DNA of 25,169 nt from NCBI GenBank assembly GCA_000431135.1, contig HF987820.1, positions 1 through 25,169 of the forward strand, read 5' to 3'. The stretch is from Clostridium sp. CAG:590. Its GTDB lineage: Bacteria; Bacillota; Clostridia; Lachnospirales; Lachnospiraceae. Shown here in pieces: positions 15,037-23,179 of this stretch (position 1 is the first letter of the stretch; the number at the start of each line of letters is the position of its first letter). A model generated the notes under the pieces. That model ran no database searches, had not been told where the DNA came from, and saw only the letters and a program-made list of their open reading frames with translations. The translations under genes were made by a program, and so were the position numbers.

Positions 15037-15405
15037 TTATAAAACTTCTGGTGCTAATGAAACGATCTTCATGAACTTCTTATCTCTAAGCTCTCTTGCT
15101 ACAGGTCCGAAAATACGAGTACCTCTTGGATTCAAATCATCCTTGATGATGACTGCTGCATTCTCATCGAACTTGATATAAGAACCATCTTTACGACGTG
15201 CGCCCTTCTTAGTACGGACAACAACAGCCTTAACAACGTCACCCTTCTTTACAACACCGCCTGGTGTTGCATCTTTAACAGAGGCAACGATGACATCTCC
15301 AATATTTGCATATCTTCTGGTTGAACCGCCTAATACTCTGATGCAAAGTAATTCTTTTGCACCGGTATTATCAGCAACTTTAAGTCTTGTTTCCTGTTGA
15401 ACCAT
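15037..15405 (-). CDS. rplN: 50S ribosomal protein L14
   Basis: Forms intersubunit bridges and is the docking site of the RsfS silencing factor. The 122 residues are typical: MVQQETRLKVADNTGAKELLCIRVLGG, the signature VVKKGDVVKAVVVRTKKGARRKDGSYIKFDENAAVII, and a C-terminal RELRDKKFMKIVSLAPEVL. It is 17 nt after rpsQ. Confidence 0.99.
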   Translation of the reverse strand: MVQQETRLKVADNTGAKELLCIRVLGGSTRRYANIGDVIVASVKDATPGGVVKKGDVVKAVVVRTKKGARRKDGSYIKFDENAAVIIKDDLNPRGTRIFGPVARELRDKKFMKIVSLAPEVL

Positions 15406-15422
15406 TGTATTTGCCTCCTTGA

Positions 15423-15677
15423 TTATTTAGCTTTCTCTATAATTTCTACAAGTCTCCATCTCTTATCCTTAGACAAAGGTCTTGTCTCCATTACTTTTAC
15501 TCTATCGCCGATATGACACTCATTGTTCTCATCATGTGCCTTTAACTTGTAAGTTCTCTTTACGATCTTACCATAAAGAGGGTGCTTAACGTTATCAATG
15601 ATTGAAACAACAATTGTTTTATCCATCTTATCACTTGTTACGATACCTACACGTGTTTTTCTTAGATTTCTATCCAC
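15423..15677 (-). CDS. rpsQ: 30S ribosomal protein S17
   Basis: Primary 16S rRNA-binding protein with an OB fold. The 84 residues show RKTRVGIVTSDKMDKTIVVSI at the N terminus, KHPLYGKIVKRTYKLKAHDENN in the middle, and GDRVKVMETRPLSKDKRWRLVEI near the end. It is 24 nt after rpmC. Confidence 0.99.
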   Translation of the reverse strand: MDRNLRKTRVGIVTSDKMDKTIVVSIIDNVKHPLYGKIVKRTYKLKAHDENNECHIGDRVKVMETRPLSKDKRWRLVEIIEKAK

Positions 15678-15701
15678 AATAAAATCCTCCTTTCATGATA
15701 A

Positions 15702-15905
15702 CTAAGCATTTGCCTTCTCAGTCATGATTGACTGAATTCTTGCAATATTTCTTCTAACCTCTTTAATTCTGCTTGTATTCTCTAACTGATTCGTTGCATT
15801 CTGGAATCTCAGGTTGAATAATTCCTTCTTAGCAGCTACTAACTCTTTATTCAACTCTTCCACGTTCTTAGACTTTAAATCATCACGATATTCCTTAGTT
15901 TTCAC
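15702..15905 (-). CDS. rpmC: 50S ribosomal protein L29
   Basis: L29 lies at the tunnel exit next to L23. I start it at the GTG at 15905, read as MKTKEYRDDL, because GGAGG lies exactly 8 nt upstream. The GTG three codons earlier overlaps that site. This gives 67 residues, the usual length, with ELVAAKKELFNLRFQNATNQLENTSRIKEVRRNIARI forming the two long helices. The first 11 nt overlap the 3' end of rplP in another frame, implying translational coupling. Confidence 0.96.
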   Translation of the reverse strand: MKTKEYRDDLKSKNVEELNKELVAAKKELFNLRFQNATNQLENTSRIKEVRRNIARIQSIMTEKANA

Positions 15906-16332
15906 TGCCTGCACCTCCTTCTAAATCTGCTTTCGAAACAATCTTACATTTGATTGGCAACTTGTGAGTTGCAAGTCTTAATGCTTCCTTTGCTGTTTCC
16001 TCTGGAACACCAGCAATCTCAAACATTACACGACCAGGCTTAACAACTGCTACCCATCCTTCTACGTTACCTTTACCTTTACCCATACGAACACCGATAG
16101 GCTTAGATGTATAAGGCTTATCAGGGAAAATCTTAATCCAAACTTTACCGGTACGCTTTACGTAACGAGTCATAGCGACACGGGCTGCTTCGATCTGATT
16201 TGATTTAATCCAAGCTGGCTCTAAAGCAACGATACCATATTCACCATTGCTGATTGTGTTACCTCTGGTAGCTTTACCAGCCATAGAACCTCTAAACTGC
16301 TTTCTATGTTTTGTTCTTTTTGGCATTAACAT
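15895..16332 (-). CDS. rplP: 50S ribosomal protein L16
   Basis: L16 organises the A-site tRNA region of the 50S subunit. The 145 residues begin MLMPKRTKHRKQFRG. The ML-x-PKR start is the family norm, so I keep the first ATG, which is 10 nt after a GGAG inside rpsC, over the second ATG two codons on. RMGKGKGNVEGWVAVVKPGRVMFEIAGV is the diagnostic core. The C terminus ends GGAGSEN, a little longer than average. It abuts the rpsC stop with no gap. Confidence 0.98.
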   Translation of the reverse strand: MLMPKRTKHRKQFRGSMAGKATRGNTISNGEYGIVALEPAWIKSNQIEAARVAMTRYVKRTGKVWIKIFPDKPYTSKPIGVRMGKGKGNVEGWVAVVKPGRVMFEIAGVPEETAKEALRLATHKLPIKCKIVSKADLEGGAGSEN

Positions 16333-16998
16333 TTATTTATCGCTCCCTTCCTTATTGTTCTTAGTTGGAAGTACTTCACCATGATAAATCCAAGTCTTAA
16401 CACCAACTTTACCGTAAGTTGTGTCAGCCTCAGCGAAACCATAGTCAATATCTGCACGAAGTGTCTGAAGAGGAATTGTTCCATCGCTGTAGAACTCTGT
16501 ACGAGCCATATCAGCACCACCTAAACGTCCAGAAACAGAAGTCTTAATTCCTAATGCTCCGGTCTTCATTGTTCTGCCCATGCATGATTTCATTGCACGA
16601 CGGAAAGAGATACGGTTCTCTAACTGTGCTGCAATGTTCTCAGCTACTAACTGAGCGTCTGCATCCGGTCTCTTAACTTCTTTTACATCAACCATTAACT
16701 TCTTATCTGTTAATTTTGCAACTTCTTTCTTGAGTGCTTCAATCTCAGAACCACCCTTACCAATTACAACACCCGGTTTTGCTGTGTAAATGATAACTTT
16801 CAATCTATCAGATGCTCTTTCGATCTCAATCTTAGAAACCTGAGCACTGTAAAGTCTCTTCTTGAGGAACTTACGAATTGTATTATCTTCTACTAAGTTG
16901 TTTGCAAATTCACCATCTTTTGTATCAGCATACCATCTAGAATTCCAATCCTTGATGACACCGACTCTCAAACCATGAGGATTTACTTTCTGTCCCAT
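16333..16998 (-). CDS. rpsC: 30S ribosomal protein S3
   Basis: S3 helps form the mRNA entry channel and helicase. The 221 residues contain the N-terminal MGQKVNPHGLRVGVIKDWNSRWYAD, a type 2 KH domain with PGVVIGKGGSEIEALKKEVAKL, and the C-terminal domain with GRLGGADMARTEFYSDGTIPLQTLRADIDYG and VKTWIYHGE. It lies 11 nt after rplV and abuts rplP. Confidence 0.99.
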   Translation of the reverse strand: MGQKVNPHGLRVGVIKDWNSRWYADTKDGEFANNLVEDNTIRKFLKKRLYSAQVSKIEIERASDRLKVIIYTAKPGVVIGKGGSEIEALKKEVAKLTDKKLMVDVKEVKRPDADAQLVAENIAAQLENRISFRRAMKSCMGRTMKTGALGIKTSVSGRLGGADMARTEFYSDGTIPLQTLRADIDYGFAEADTTYGKVGVKTWIYHGEVLPTKNNKEGSDK

Positions 16999-17009
16999 TA
17001 TTTGCCTCC

Positions 17010-17396
17010 TTATCTTTCATCAAGCACGATTGTGATATGGCTTGTTCTCTTCTCGATTCTATAAGCTCTACCCTGTGCTCTTGGTTGAATTCTCTTCATT
17101 GTTGGTCCCTTATTTGCATAACATTCTGCAATATAAAGGTCTTCCATTTTCATTCCGTTGTTATTCTCAGCGTTAGCGATTGCTGACTTTAATAACTTCT
17201 CTATTACACTTGATGCATATCTTGGATTGTATGCTAAAATAGCAAGTGCAGTCTGTACATCCTTACCTCTGATGGCATCTAAAACGAAACATGCTTTGGT
17301 TACAGAAACTCTAGCGTAAGAAACCTTAGCTGAAGGTCTTGTATCCTTGTTTGCATTTCTTTCTCTTTTAATCTGGGATCTATGTCCTTTTGCCAT
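17010..17396 (-). CDS. rplV: 50S ribosomal protein L22
   Basis: L22 has a long beta-hairpin lining the exit tunnel, the site where macrolide-resistance changes arise. The 128 residues include ARVSVTKACFVLDAIRGKDVQTALAIL, the helix SSVIEKLLKSAIANAENN, and the hairpin/C-terminal GPTMKRIQPRAQGRAYRIEKRTSHITIVLDE. The N-terminal MAKGHRSQIKRERNANKD extension of about 20 residues is basic and common in Clostridia. It is 25 nt after rpsS. Confidence 0.98.
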   Translation of the reverse strand: MAKGHRSQIKRERNANKDTRPSAKVSYARVSVTKACFVLDAIRGKDVQTALAILAYNPRYASSVIEKLLKSAIANAENNNGMKMEDLYIAECYANKGPTMKRIQPRAQGRAYRIEKRTSHITIVLDER

Positions 17397-17421
17397 GGAT
17401 GAACCCTCCTTTCAAATCCGA

Positions 17422-17703
17422 TTATCTAAGTTTTGATTTCTTTTCGTCCTTACCATGTCCTCTGTATGTTCTGGTAGCAACAAACTCACCAAGTTTGTGA
17501 CCAACCATATCCTCTGTAACATATACAGGCACATGTCTTCTTCCGTCATAAACTGCAATTGTATGTCCCACGAAGCTAGGAAAGATAGTAGAACGACGAG
17601 ACCAGGTCTTAATAACCTGCTTGTCATTACTAGCGTTCATAGCATCGACTTTCTTAAGCAAATGCTCATCTGCAAATGGTCCTTTTTTAAGTGAACGAGC
17701 CAT
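17422..17703 (-). CDS. rpsS: 30S ribosomal protein S19
   Basis: Head protein that pairs with S13 near the A site. The 93 residues begin MARSLKKGPFADEHLLKKV and carry the signature IKTWSRRSTIFPSFVGHTIAVYDGRRHVPVYVTEDMVGHKLGEFVATRTYRGHG. The C terminus is KDEKKSKLR. It lies 18 nt after rplB. Confidence 0.99.
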   Translation of the reverse strand: MARSLKKGPFADEHLLKKVDAMNASNDKQVIKTWSRRSTIFPSFVGHTIAVYDGRRHVPVYVTEDMVGHKLGEFVATRTYRGHGKDEKKSKLR

Positions 17704-17721
17704 ATGTCAAACCTCCTTAAA

Positions 17722-18564
17722 TTATTTAATACTCTTACCGTCTCTTGTTCTAACGATCATCTTGTTAGAATGCTTATTCTTCTTACGTGTCTTAAGTCCG
17801 AGTGCCGGTTTACCCCATGGAGTACATGGACCTGGTCTACCGATACTAGTCTTACCTTCACCACCACCGTGTGGATGGTCGTTAGGGTTCATTACGGAAC
17901 CACGAACTGTAGGTCTGATACCCATATGACGCTTACGTCCAGCCTTACCGATATTAACAAGGCCGTGCTCAATATTACCAACCTGTCCAACCGTTGCACG
18001 TGCAATAATTGGAACCATTCTCATTTCGCCTGATGGCAAACGAAGTGTTGCATACTTGCCTTCCTTAGCCATAAGCTGTGCTGAGTTACCGGCAGAACGA
18101 ACTAACTGTCCACCCTTGCCTGGATATAATTCAACGTTGTGTACTTCTGTACCAACCGGAATTGCCTCTAATGGTAAGCAGTTACCAACTTTGATCTCTG
18201 CATTTGCACCATTCATAACTTTGTCGCCAACCTTTAATCCAACAGGAGCTAAGATATAAGCTTTCTCACCGTCAGCATAGCTGATCAATGCGATGTTAGC
18301 TGTTCTGTTTGGATCATATTCGATTGAAACAACAATTGCAGGAATATCGTCTTTTCTTCTCTTGAAATCGATAATTCTGTATTTTCTTCTAGAGCCACCA
18401 CCATGGTGTCTTACTGTAATCTTTCCCTGATTATTACGACCAGCGTTCTTCTTTAATGAAGTTGTAAGGGATTTCTCCGGAGTACTCTTTGTGATTACAT
18501 CGAAATCCAAACCAGTCATATTTCTTCTGGAAGGTGTATATGGGTTATATGTTTTAATTCCCAT
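17722..18564 (-). CDS. rplB: 50S ribosomal protein L2
   Basis: L2 is needed for subunit joining and supports peptidyl-transferase centre assembly. I start at the ATG of MGIKTYNPYTPSRR (18564), 7 nt after an AGGAG. An in-frame ATG 8 codons upstream includes the ribosome site in its frame. The 280 residues show KITVRHHGGGSRRKYR near 50, and the C-terminal signature TVRGSVMNPNDHPHGGGEGK with the conserved histidines, followed by PWGKPALGLKTRK. It is 67 nt after rplW. Confidence 0.98.
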   Translation of the reverse strand: MGIKTYNPYTPSRRNMTGLDFDVITKSTPEKSLTTSLKKNAGRNNQGKITVRHHGGGSRRKYRIIDFKRRKDDIPAIVVSIEYDPNRTANIALISYADGEKAYILAPVGLKVGDKVMNGANAEIKVGNCLPLEAIPVGTEVHNVELYPGKGGQLVRSAGNSAQLMAKEGKYATLRLPSGEMRMVPIIARATVGQVGNIEHGLVNIGKAGRKRHMGIRPTVRGSVMNPNDHPHGGGEGKTSIGRPGPCTPWGKPALGLKTRKKNKHSNKMIVRTRDGKSIK

Positions 18565-18631
18565 TTTCTTTCTCCTTTCAAACTGCATTTATTATCACGC
18601 TTGCATGCGTATGAATTATATAATGTTTATT

Positions 18632-18931
18632 TTACAGGCCCTCAAAGATCTCGATATCTTTGCTGTCTGCTGTCAACTGAACGATTGCTTTCTTAGACTT
18701 TGCTGTCTTACCGTAAACCATTCCACGTCTCTTTGTCTTGCCGTCAAGATTCATTGTGTTTACCTTTGCAACCTTTGTTCCTTCGAACATCTTCTCAACA
18801 GCTTCCTTGATCATAGTCTTGTTTGCTTCCGGATGAACCTGAAATGTATATTTCTTCTCAGCCATAGCGTCCATAGACTTCTCAGTAATGATAGGCTTCT
18901 GAATTACGTCATAATATTGAATATTTGCCAT
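18632..18931 (-). CDS. rplW: 50S ribosomal protein L23
   Basis: L23 is the docking site at the tunnel exit for trigger factor and SRP. The 99 residues include YDVIQKPIITEKSMDAMAEKKYTFQVHPEANKTMIKEAVEKMF and the C-terminal strand KAIVQLTADSKDIEIFEGL. Its start overlaps the rplD stop by one base (TAATG), indicating translational coupling. Confidence 0.98.
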   Translation of the reverse strand: MANIQYYDVIQKPIITEKSMDAMAEKKYTFQVHPEANKTMIKEAVEKMFEGTKVAKVNTMNLDGKTKRRGMVYGKTAKSKKAIVQLTADSKDIEIFEGL

Positions 18932-19551
18932 TATGCGTACACCTCCTCGATTGCTGCTACAGCATCCTTAGTGATAACTACTGTATCATACTTAAGAATG
19001 TCATATACGTTAATTGTGTTTGTAAGAGCTGTCTTCACATCAGGAACATTCTTAGCAGATAATACGATATTCTGATCGTTATCCTTTGTTACAACTAATG
19101 CTTTTGCTACTTCAAGGTTGTTCATAACCTCTACAAACTTCTTTGTCTTAATCTCATCTAACTTGAACTCATCTAATACGATGAACTTCTCTTCATTTAC
19201 CTTAGAAGTTAATACAGACTTCATTGCGTTTGCTTTCTCTTTCTTGTTTAACTTCATAGAGTAATCTCTTGGCTTTGGTGCGAATACTACTCCACCACCT
19301 GTCCACTGAGGAGATCTTGTAGAACCCTGTCTGGCATGACCAGTTCCTTTTTGTCTCCAAGGTTTTCTTCCGCCTCCACGTACTTCTGCACGTGTCTTAG
19401 CGCTCTGAGTTCCCTGACGCTTGTTTGCTAACTGCGCTACAACTGCCATGTGAACTAAATGCTCATTTATTTCTACACCGAATACGGCATCGTTAAGCTC
19501 TAACTTATCTACTTCCTTACCTTCGGTATTGTAAACAGCTACTGTTGCCAT
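18931..19551 (-). CDS. rplD: 50S ribosomal protein L4
   Basis: L4 reaches into the exit tunnel. In E. coli it also autoregulates the S10 operon by binding the rpsJ leader. The 206 residues contain the extended loop RQGTQSAKTRAEVRGGGRKPWRQKGTGHARQGSTRSPQWTGGGVVF (about 46-91), the hallmark of bacterial L4. The globular part ends VAAIEEVYA. It is 23 nt after rplC. Whether it controls the structured leader upstream of rpsJ here is unknown. Confidence 0.98.
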   Translation of the reverse strand: MATVAVYNTEGKEVDKLELNDAVFGVEINEHLVHMAVVAQLANKRQGTQSAKTRAEVRGGGRKPWRQKGTGHARQGSTRSPQWTGGGVVFAPKPRDYSMKLNKKEKANAMKSVLTSKVNEEKFIVLDEFKLDEIKTKKFVEVMNNLEVAKALVVTKDNDQNIVLSAKNVPDVKTALTNTINVYDILKYDTVVITKDAVAAIEEVYA

Positions 19552-19574
19552 TCTAATTTCCTCCTTCCTACAGA

Positions 19575-20261
19575 TTACTTACCGCTCTTTACGGTTTCTT
19601 TAATCATAACCAATGACTTCTTAGGTCCAGGTACAGAACCCTTAACCAAGATAACGTCATTCTCTGCATCTATCTTAACAATCTCTAAGTTCTGAACAGT
19701 TACTCGAACAGCACCCATATGTCCAGCCATCTTCTTACCCTTGAAGACCTTACCCGGATCAGTTGCACAACCGTTAGAACCTGCATGACGATGGTACTTA
19801 GAACCATGTGTCTTAGGACCTGTGTGAAGACCATGTCTCTTGATTGCTCCTGCATATCCTTTACCTTTTGACTTAGCAGTTACATCAATCTTATCTCCCT
19901 CAGCGAAGATATCAGCCTTGATCACACTCTCACCAGCAACATAATCAGCAACATTCTCTACTCTGAACTCTCTAACAAACTGCTTTGGAGTTGTGTTTGC
20001 TTTCTTGAAATGTCCTACTTCTGCTTTACCAGCACCATGTGGATTTCTGATTACTTTCTTGCCTGATACATCTTTTGTTGTTACTTTTTCTTTTTTCTCA
20101 CCGTAACCAACCTGGATTGCTTCATATCCATCGTTGTCCAATGTCTTAACCTGTGTTACTACACAAGGTCCTGCCTGTAATACGGTAACCGGTGTCAACA
20201 CACCATCTTCATTGAAGATTTGAGTCATTCCGACTTTTGTAGCTAAAATCGCTTTCTTCAT
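19575..20261 (-). CDS. rplC: 50S ribosomal protein L3
   Basis: L3 is an early-assembly protein whose loop approaches the peptidyl-transferase centre. The 228 residues start MKKAILATKVGMTQIFNEDG. They carry KGKGYAGAIKRHGLHTGPKTHGSKYHRHAGSNG (about 132-164) and GKKMAGHMGAVRVTVQNLEIV. A GGAGG site precedes the ATG. The 124-nt gap behind rpsJ is long for this junction and holds two small hairpins. Confidence 0.98.
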   Translation of the reverse strand: MKKAILATKVGMTQIFNEDGVLTPVTVLQAGPCVVTQVKTLDNDGYEAIQVGYGEKKEKVTTKDVSGKKVIRNPHGAGKAEVGHFKKANTTPKQFVREFRVENVADYVAGESVIKADIFAEGDKIDVTAKSKGKGYAGAIKRHGLHTGPKTHGSKYHRHAGSNGCATDPGKVFKGKKMAGHMGAVRVTVQNLEIVKIDAENDVILVKGSVPGPKKSLVMIKETVKSGK

Positions 20262-20385
20262 TATTAAATTTCCTCCTAATTAATCTACAGCGGATTGCCC
20301 TGGCAATCATTCTAAATTTGGCTTAAAGCCCATTAGGTTTTACTGTACTTACATATTAAATGTTGTTGTGAATCTCATTCACGAA
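20262..20385 (-). other. rpsJ-rplC spacer with two small hairpins
   Basis: The spacer contains GGCTTTAAGCC (20320-20330) and GATTGCC-AG-GGCAATC (20293-20308) as hairpin-forming sequences on the minus strand, and no ORF. Neither is followed by a U tract, so they are not intrinsic terminators. They may be pause, processing or stability elements. Confidence 0.4.
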
Positions 20386-20703
20386 TTATTTTGCTTTCAT
20401 CTTAACGTCGATGTAAACGCCAGCAGACATATCTAACTTCTGTAATGCGTCGATTGTCTTCTGAGTTGGTGCGATCACGTCGATCAATCTCTTGTGAGTT
20501 CTCTGCTCAAACTGTTCTCTGGAATCTTTGTACTTGTGAACTGCTCTAAGAATTGTAACTCTCTCAATCTTAGTAGGCATTGGTACAGGACCAGAAACCT
20601 TTGCACCTGTCTTCTTAACAGTATCAATAATGTTTGCTGCAGCCTGATCGATTAATTTGTGATCATACGCCTTAAGTGTAATTCTCATTACCTGGTTTGC
20701 CAT
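20386..20703 (-). CDS. rpsJ: 30S ribosomal protein S10
   Basis: S10 is a 30S head protein and also the NusE partner in antitermination complexes. The true start is the ATG at 20703 (MANQVMRITLKAYDHKLID), directly behind AAAGGAGGCGG. The frame stays open for 40 more codons upstream, but that stretch is the RNA leader and has no S10 homology. The 105-residue product has the signature GPVPMPTKIERVTILRAVHKYKDSREQFEQRTHKRLIDVI. First gene of the superoperon. No str operon (rpsL-rpsG-fusA-tuf) precedes it. Confidence 0.98.
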   Translation of the reverse strand: MANQVMRITLKAYDHKLIDQAAANIIDTVKKTGAKVSGPVPMPTKIERVTILRAVHKYKDSREQFEQRTHKRLIDVIAPTQKTIDALQKLDMSAGVYIDVKMKAK

Positions 20704-20942
20704 AAAAAAAGCCGCCTCCTTTTCGCACTTATTTGATAGGTACGACAAGCGGTGACTGTACACTCTCCCGTGTGTGTCATATTCTGAAGCACTTGAAATA
20801 TGTCTTTCACACGTCATCTCCATTCAAGGATCGTTATTCGTACAGTGACTTGTCGTCAGTTTCTTAACTTGACATTCGCTCCACGGAAAACCTACCTCGC
20901 AGGGTAGCAACCTCACGCTTCTACGCTATCAATGTCACAGCA
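20704..20942 (-). promoter_or_regulatory. Structured leader RNA of the S10 operon
   Basis: The roughly 240-nt untranslated leader can fold strongly. A long-range stem pairs 20840-20857 with 20742-20761 (ACGACAAG with CTTGTCGT, then ACTGTAC with GTACAGT, split by a small internal loop). It encloses a hairpin at 20769-20813 made of CGTGTG/CACACG and CATATT/AATATG. An upstream CTACC/GGTAG hairpin lies at 20892-20907. The fold ends about 20 nt before the rpsJ ribosome site, which is placed for translational control. The ligand is unknown; L4 is the E. coli precedent. Confidence 0.65.
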
Positions 20943-20948
20943 AGTGCT

Positions 20949-20977
20949 AGTATACTCTATGTTTTCTACGAATGCAA
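20949..20977 (-). promoter_or_regulatory. Sigma-A promoter of the S10-spc-alpha superoperon
   Basis: TTGCAT (20972-20977) and TATACT (20949-20954) lie 17 nt apart on the minus strand, with an A/T-rich stretch upstream. The predicted start is near 20942, giving a long leader before rpsJ. Confidence 0.82.
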
Positions 20978-21034
20978 GTGTTTTTTGAAAAAATGGATAA
21001 ATAAATTGTACTTTTTTGAATACAATCCTGTCAT

Positions 21035-21904
21035 TCACTGCACTTCCACCGTTTGTCTCTGTTTTTCATATTTACGGCAGGCATTTATCATGCGTTTCAC
21101 ATCCATCCAACGATCCGCATCCTTGTCACAGCCAAATGTCACCAACACATAATGATGATCCTTATGCGTATATACACCCGCAAAACAATATCTTGCAACA
21201 GAACCGGTTCCGGTCTTGCCGACACAATAATACTTCTTGCTGTTCAGAAGAATATTCGTCGATTTTATCTTTTTCTTCTTACCATTTGTACTTTTCACCG
21301 TATAGCTGCGCTTTTTCAAGATCTTACGGATCTCCGCATTACTATATGCATATTTCACGATCAGCGCCATATCATACGCCGTCGTATAATGTTTCTTATT
21401 CGTGTGAAGACCATTTACCGTAGCAAAATGTGTATTCTTACATCCTATTTTCTTTGCTTTGGCATTCATCTTTCTAAGAAATCTGTTTACACTGCCACCG
21501 CTCCCCTCCGCTACCGCAACCGACGCATCATTTGCTGACATGATCAGCATTGCCCGTAACAGTTCCTTCATATAATATGTATCTCCCTGCCGGAAATAAA
21601 AACACGTCGGTTCGGTTCGTACAACCTTATTCGAAATTCGGACTTTTTTCGAAAGAGAAGTTCTGTCCACCGCCGTAATCGCTGTCAGCAGTTTCGTCGT
21701 ACTGGCATTCTCACATTTCTTTTTTATATTCTTACCATATAATACTTCCTCTGTTTCCATATCCATGATGATTGCTCTTTTCCCATTCACAGAAACAGAT
21801 ATCTTATTTTTTGCAGTTGCATTTAGTGAAAATGATACCGTGATCATCACTATCAGAAAACACAACAAGCCCATTTTCTTACAAGTCTTCGTATTCCAAT
21901 ACAT
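21035..21904 (-). CDS. D-alanyl-D-alanine carboxypeptidase, short peptidase S11
   Basis: A DD-peptidase that trims the terminal D-alanine from peptidoglycan stem peptides outside the membrane. The 289-residue chain starts with a signal peptide (basic start, hydrophobic 11-28, then NATA). The three penicillin-binding motifs are present: STTK at 68-71 with the serine nucleophile, SAN at 123-125 and KTG at 230-232. It stops soon after the catalytic domain and lacks the C-terminal beta domain of PBP5-type enzymes, so membrane anchoring is unclear. It is rich in Lys and Tyr. It lies 39 nt after the methyltransferase gene and has no strong terminator before the S10 promoter. Confidence 0.9.
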   Translation of the reverse strand: MYWNTKTCKKMGLLCFLIVMITVSFSLNATAKNKISVSVNGKRAIIMDMETEEVLYGKNIKKKCENASTTKLLTAITAVDRTSLSKKVRISNKVVRTEPTCFYFRQGDTYYMKELLRAMLIMSANDASVAVAEGSGGSVNRFLRKMNAKAKKIGCKNTHFATVNGLHTNKKHYTTAYDMALIVKYAYSNAEIRKILKKRSYTVKSTNGKKKKIKSTNILLNSKKYYCVGKTGTGSVARYCFAGVYTHKDHHYVLVTFGCDKDADRWMDVKRMINACRKYEKQRQTVEVQ

Positions 21905-21943
21905 CTTCTACTTATCCACCATTCATTTCATTAGGTTATAACT

Positions 21944-23161
21944 TTAATCCTCTTTTAACAATAATTCTGCCAGCGTTTGACGAACATGAAATTCCTGCAA
22001 TACATGTTCTGCCTCTTCCCGTGCTTTTTCCCGCTTTGTTACCGATACATTTCCCTTCACTGCCCGGATCAATATATTCTTAGGAGAACTTGCAAAATCC
22101 ACAAATTCAAGCAATTGTGTTTTGTATCCACAGCATTCTAAAACATTGGCACGAACCGCATCCGTCATCAGTGCAGACATTCTTTCTTTTACAATCCCGT
22201 ACTTTGTAAACAATGACAGCTCATCACTCCTGATCTGTGCATTGACTTCTTTCTGGCAGCACGGTACAGACAATATGATCCCCGCATTCCAGCATACGGC
22301 ATTATAAAGCGCATAATCCGTAGCGGTATCGCAAGCATGTAATGTCACCACCATATCTACCGGTTCTGTTGTCTGATAGCCATTGATATCTCCTAATTCA
22401 AAATGCAGATTATCATAGTGATATTTTTCTGCCGTCTCGTTGCATTTACGAATCACATCTTCTTTCAGATCCAAACCTGTCATATGTACCTGATATCCCT
22501 TACACTCTGTCAGATAGTAATATAAGATAAATGTCAGATAGGATTTGCCGCAGCCAAAATCTATGATATGCATATGCTCTTTGTTCGGATATCCCTTAAC
22601 TACATCTTCCACCATCTCCAGAAAACGATTGATCTGCTTGTACTTATCATACATACTCCGAACGATCTTCCCCTCTTTTGTAAAGATTCCCAGATCGACA
22701 AGAGGCGGTATCACCATTCCTTCTTCAAGTATATACCGTTTTCTGCGATTATGCCCCGGCAGATACTCTCCTTCAGAGGTAATCAATGACCGGGTATTCT
22801 TTGCTCCATTGTCCGCTCTTGATAACTTTGTCGTCTCTTTGTGGTTCGTCAGTAATTTGCCCTTCTTAGTCACTTTAAAGTCGCTTTGTTTCTGTTGTTC
22901 AAATACATTCATCTGTGTATAGACATCCGGAAACCATTGTACAACCTGCCGTTCCAGATCATCTAGTGGAATATTCTCATGAAACACCTGCTTATCCGTG
23001 AATCTTTCAACCTGATAAACCGGATGCATACGTACGATCATTTTACGAATCACCGTTTTCTTATATGCACATGCTTTGTCCTTCCGGTTGCTCAACACCA
23101 CTTTATCCGGTAAACGCTGCAATATCCTTTTGATCAATTCATATTCCGATGGCTCTAACAT
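21944..23161 (-). CDS. Class I SAM-dependent methyltransferase, Methyltransf_32-like
   Basis: A 405-residue protein with a Rossmann methyltransferase domain in its second half. Counting from the chosen start (subtract 5 from the longer frame), motif I IIDFGCGKSYL is at about 199-209, GLDLKEDVI at about 229-237, HACDTATD at about 275-282 and SVPCCQKE at about 298-305. The last two blocks resemble the Methyltransf_32 group (METTL25/GSTCD-like); the substrate is unknown. The N-terminal 170 residues show nothing I recognise. The ATG at 23161 is chosen because GGAGG lies 8 nt upstream; a GTG at 23176 overlaps that site. It lies 18 nt after the upstream gene. Confidence 0.82.
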   Translation of the reverse strand: MLEPSEYELIKRILQRLPDKVVLSNRKDKACAYKKTVIRKMIVRMHPVYQVERFTDKQVFHENIPLDDLERQVVQWFPDVYTQMNVFEQQKQSDFKVTKKGKLLTNHKETTKLSRADNGAKNTRSLITSEGEYLPGHNRRKRYILEEGMVIPPLVDLGIFTKEGKIVRSMYDKYKQINRFLEMVEDVVKGYPNKEHMHIIDFGCGKSYLTFILYYYLTECKGYQVHMTGLDLKEDVIRKCNETAEKYHYDNLHFELGDINGYQTTEPVDMVVTLHACDTATDYALYNAVCWNAGIILSVPCCQKEVNAQIRSDELSLFTKYGIVKERMSALMTDAVRANVLECCGYKTQLLEFVDFASSPKNILIRAVKGNVSVTKREKAREEAEHVLQEFHVRQTLAELLLKED

Positions 23162-23179
23162 ATCTATATCCTCCACATC

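Noticed and set aside
20704..20823. A 40-codon N-terminal extension of S10
   Set aside because: S10 proteins start at MANQ/MR-type termini. The internal ATG at 20703 has an excellent ribosome site, and the extension is part of the folded leader.
20788..20948. Perfect 8-nt complementarity between AGCACTTG right after the -10 box and CAAGTGCT in the apical loop of the leader hairpin
   Set aside because: Most of the first copy probably lies upstream of, or at, the transcription start, so it may not be in the RNA. It would matter only if the start maps within about 3 nt of the -10.
20978..21034. A possible terminator after the carboxypeptidase gene (TTGTA...TACAA followed by T-rich sequence)
   Set aside because: The stem is only 5 AT-rich pairs with a 10-nt loop, too weak to call.
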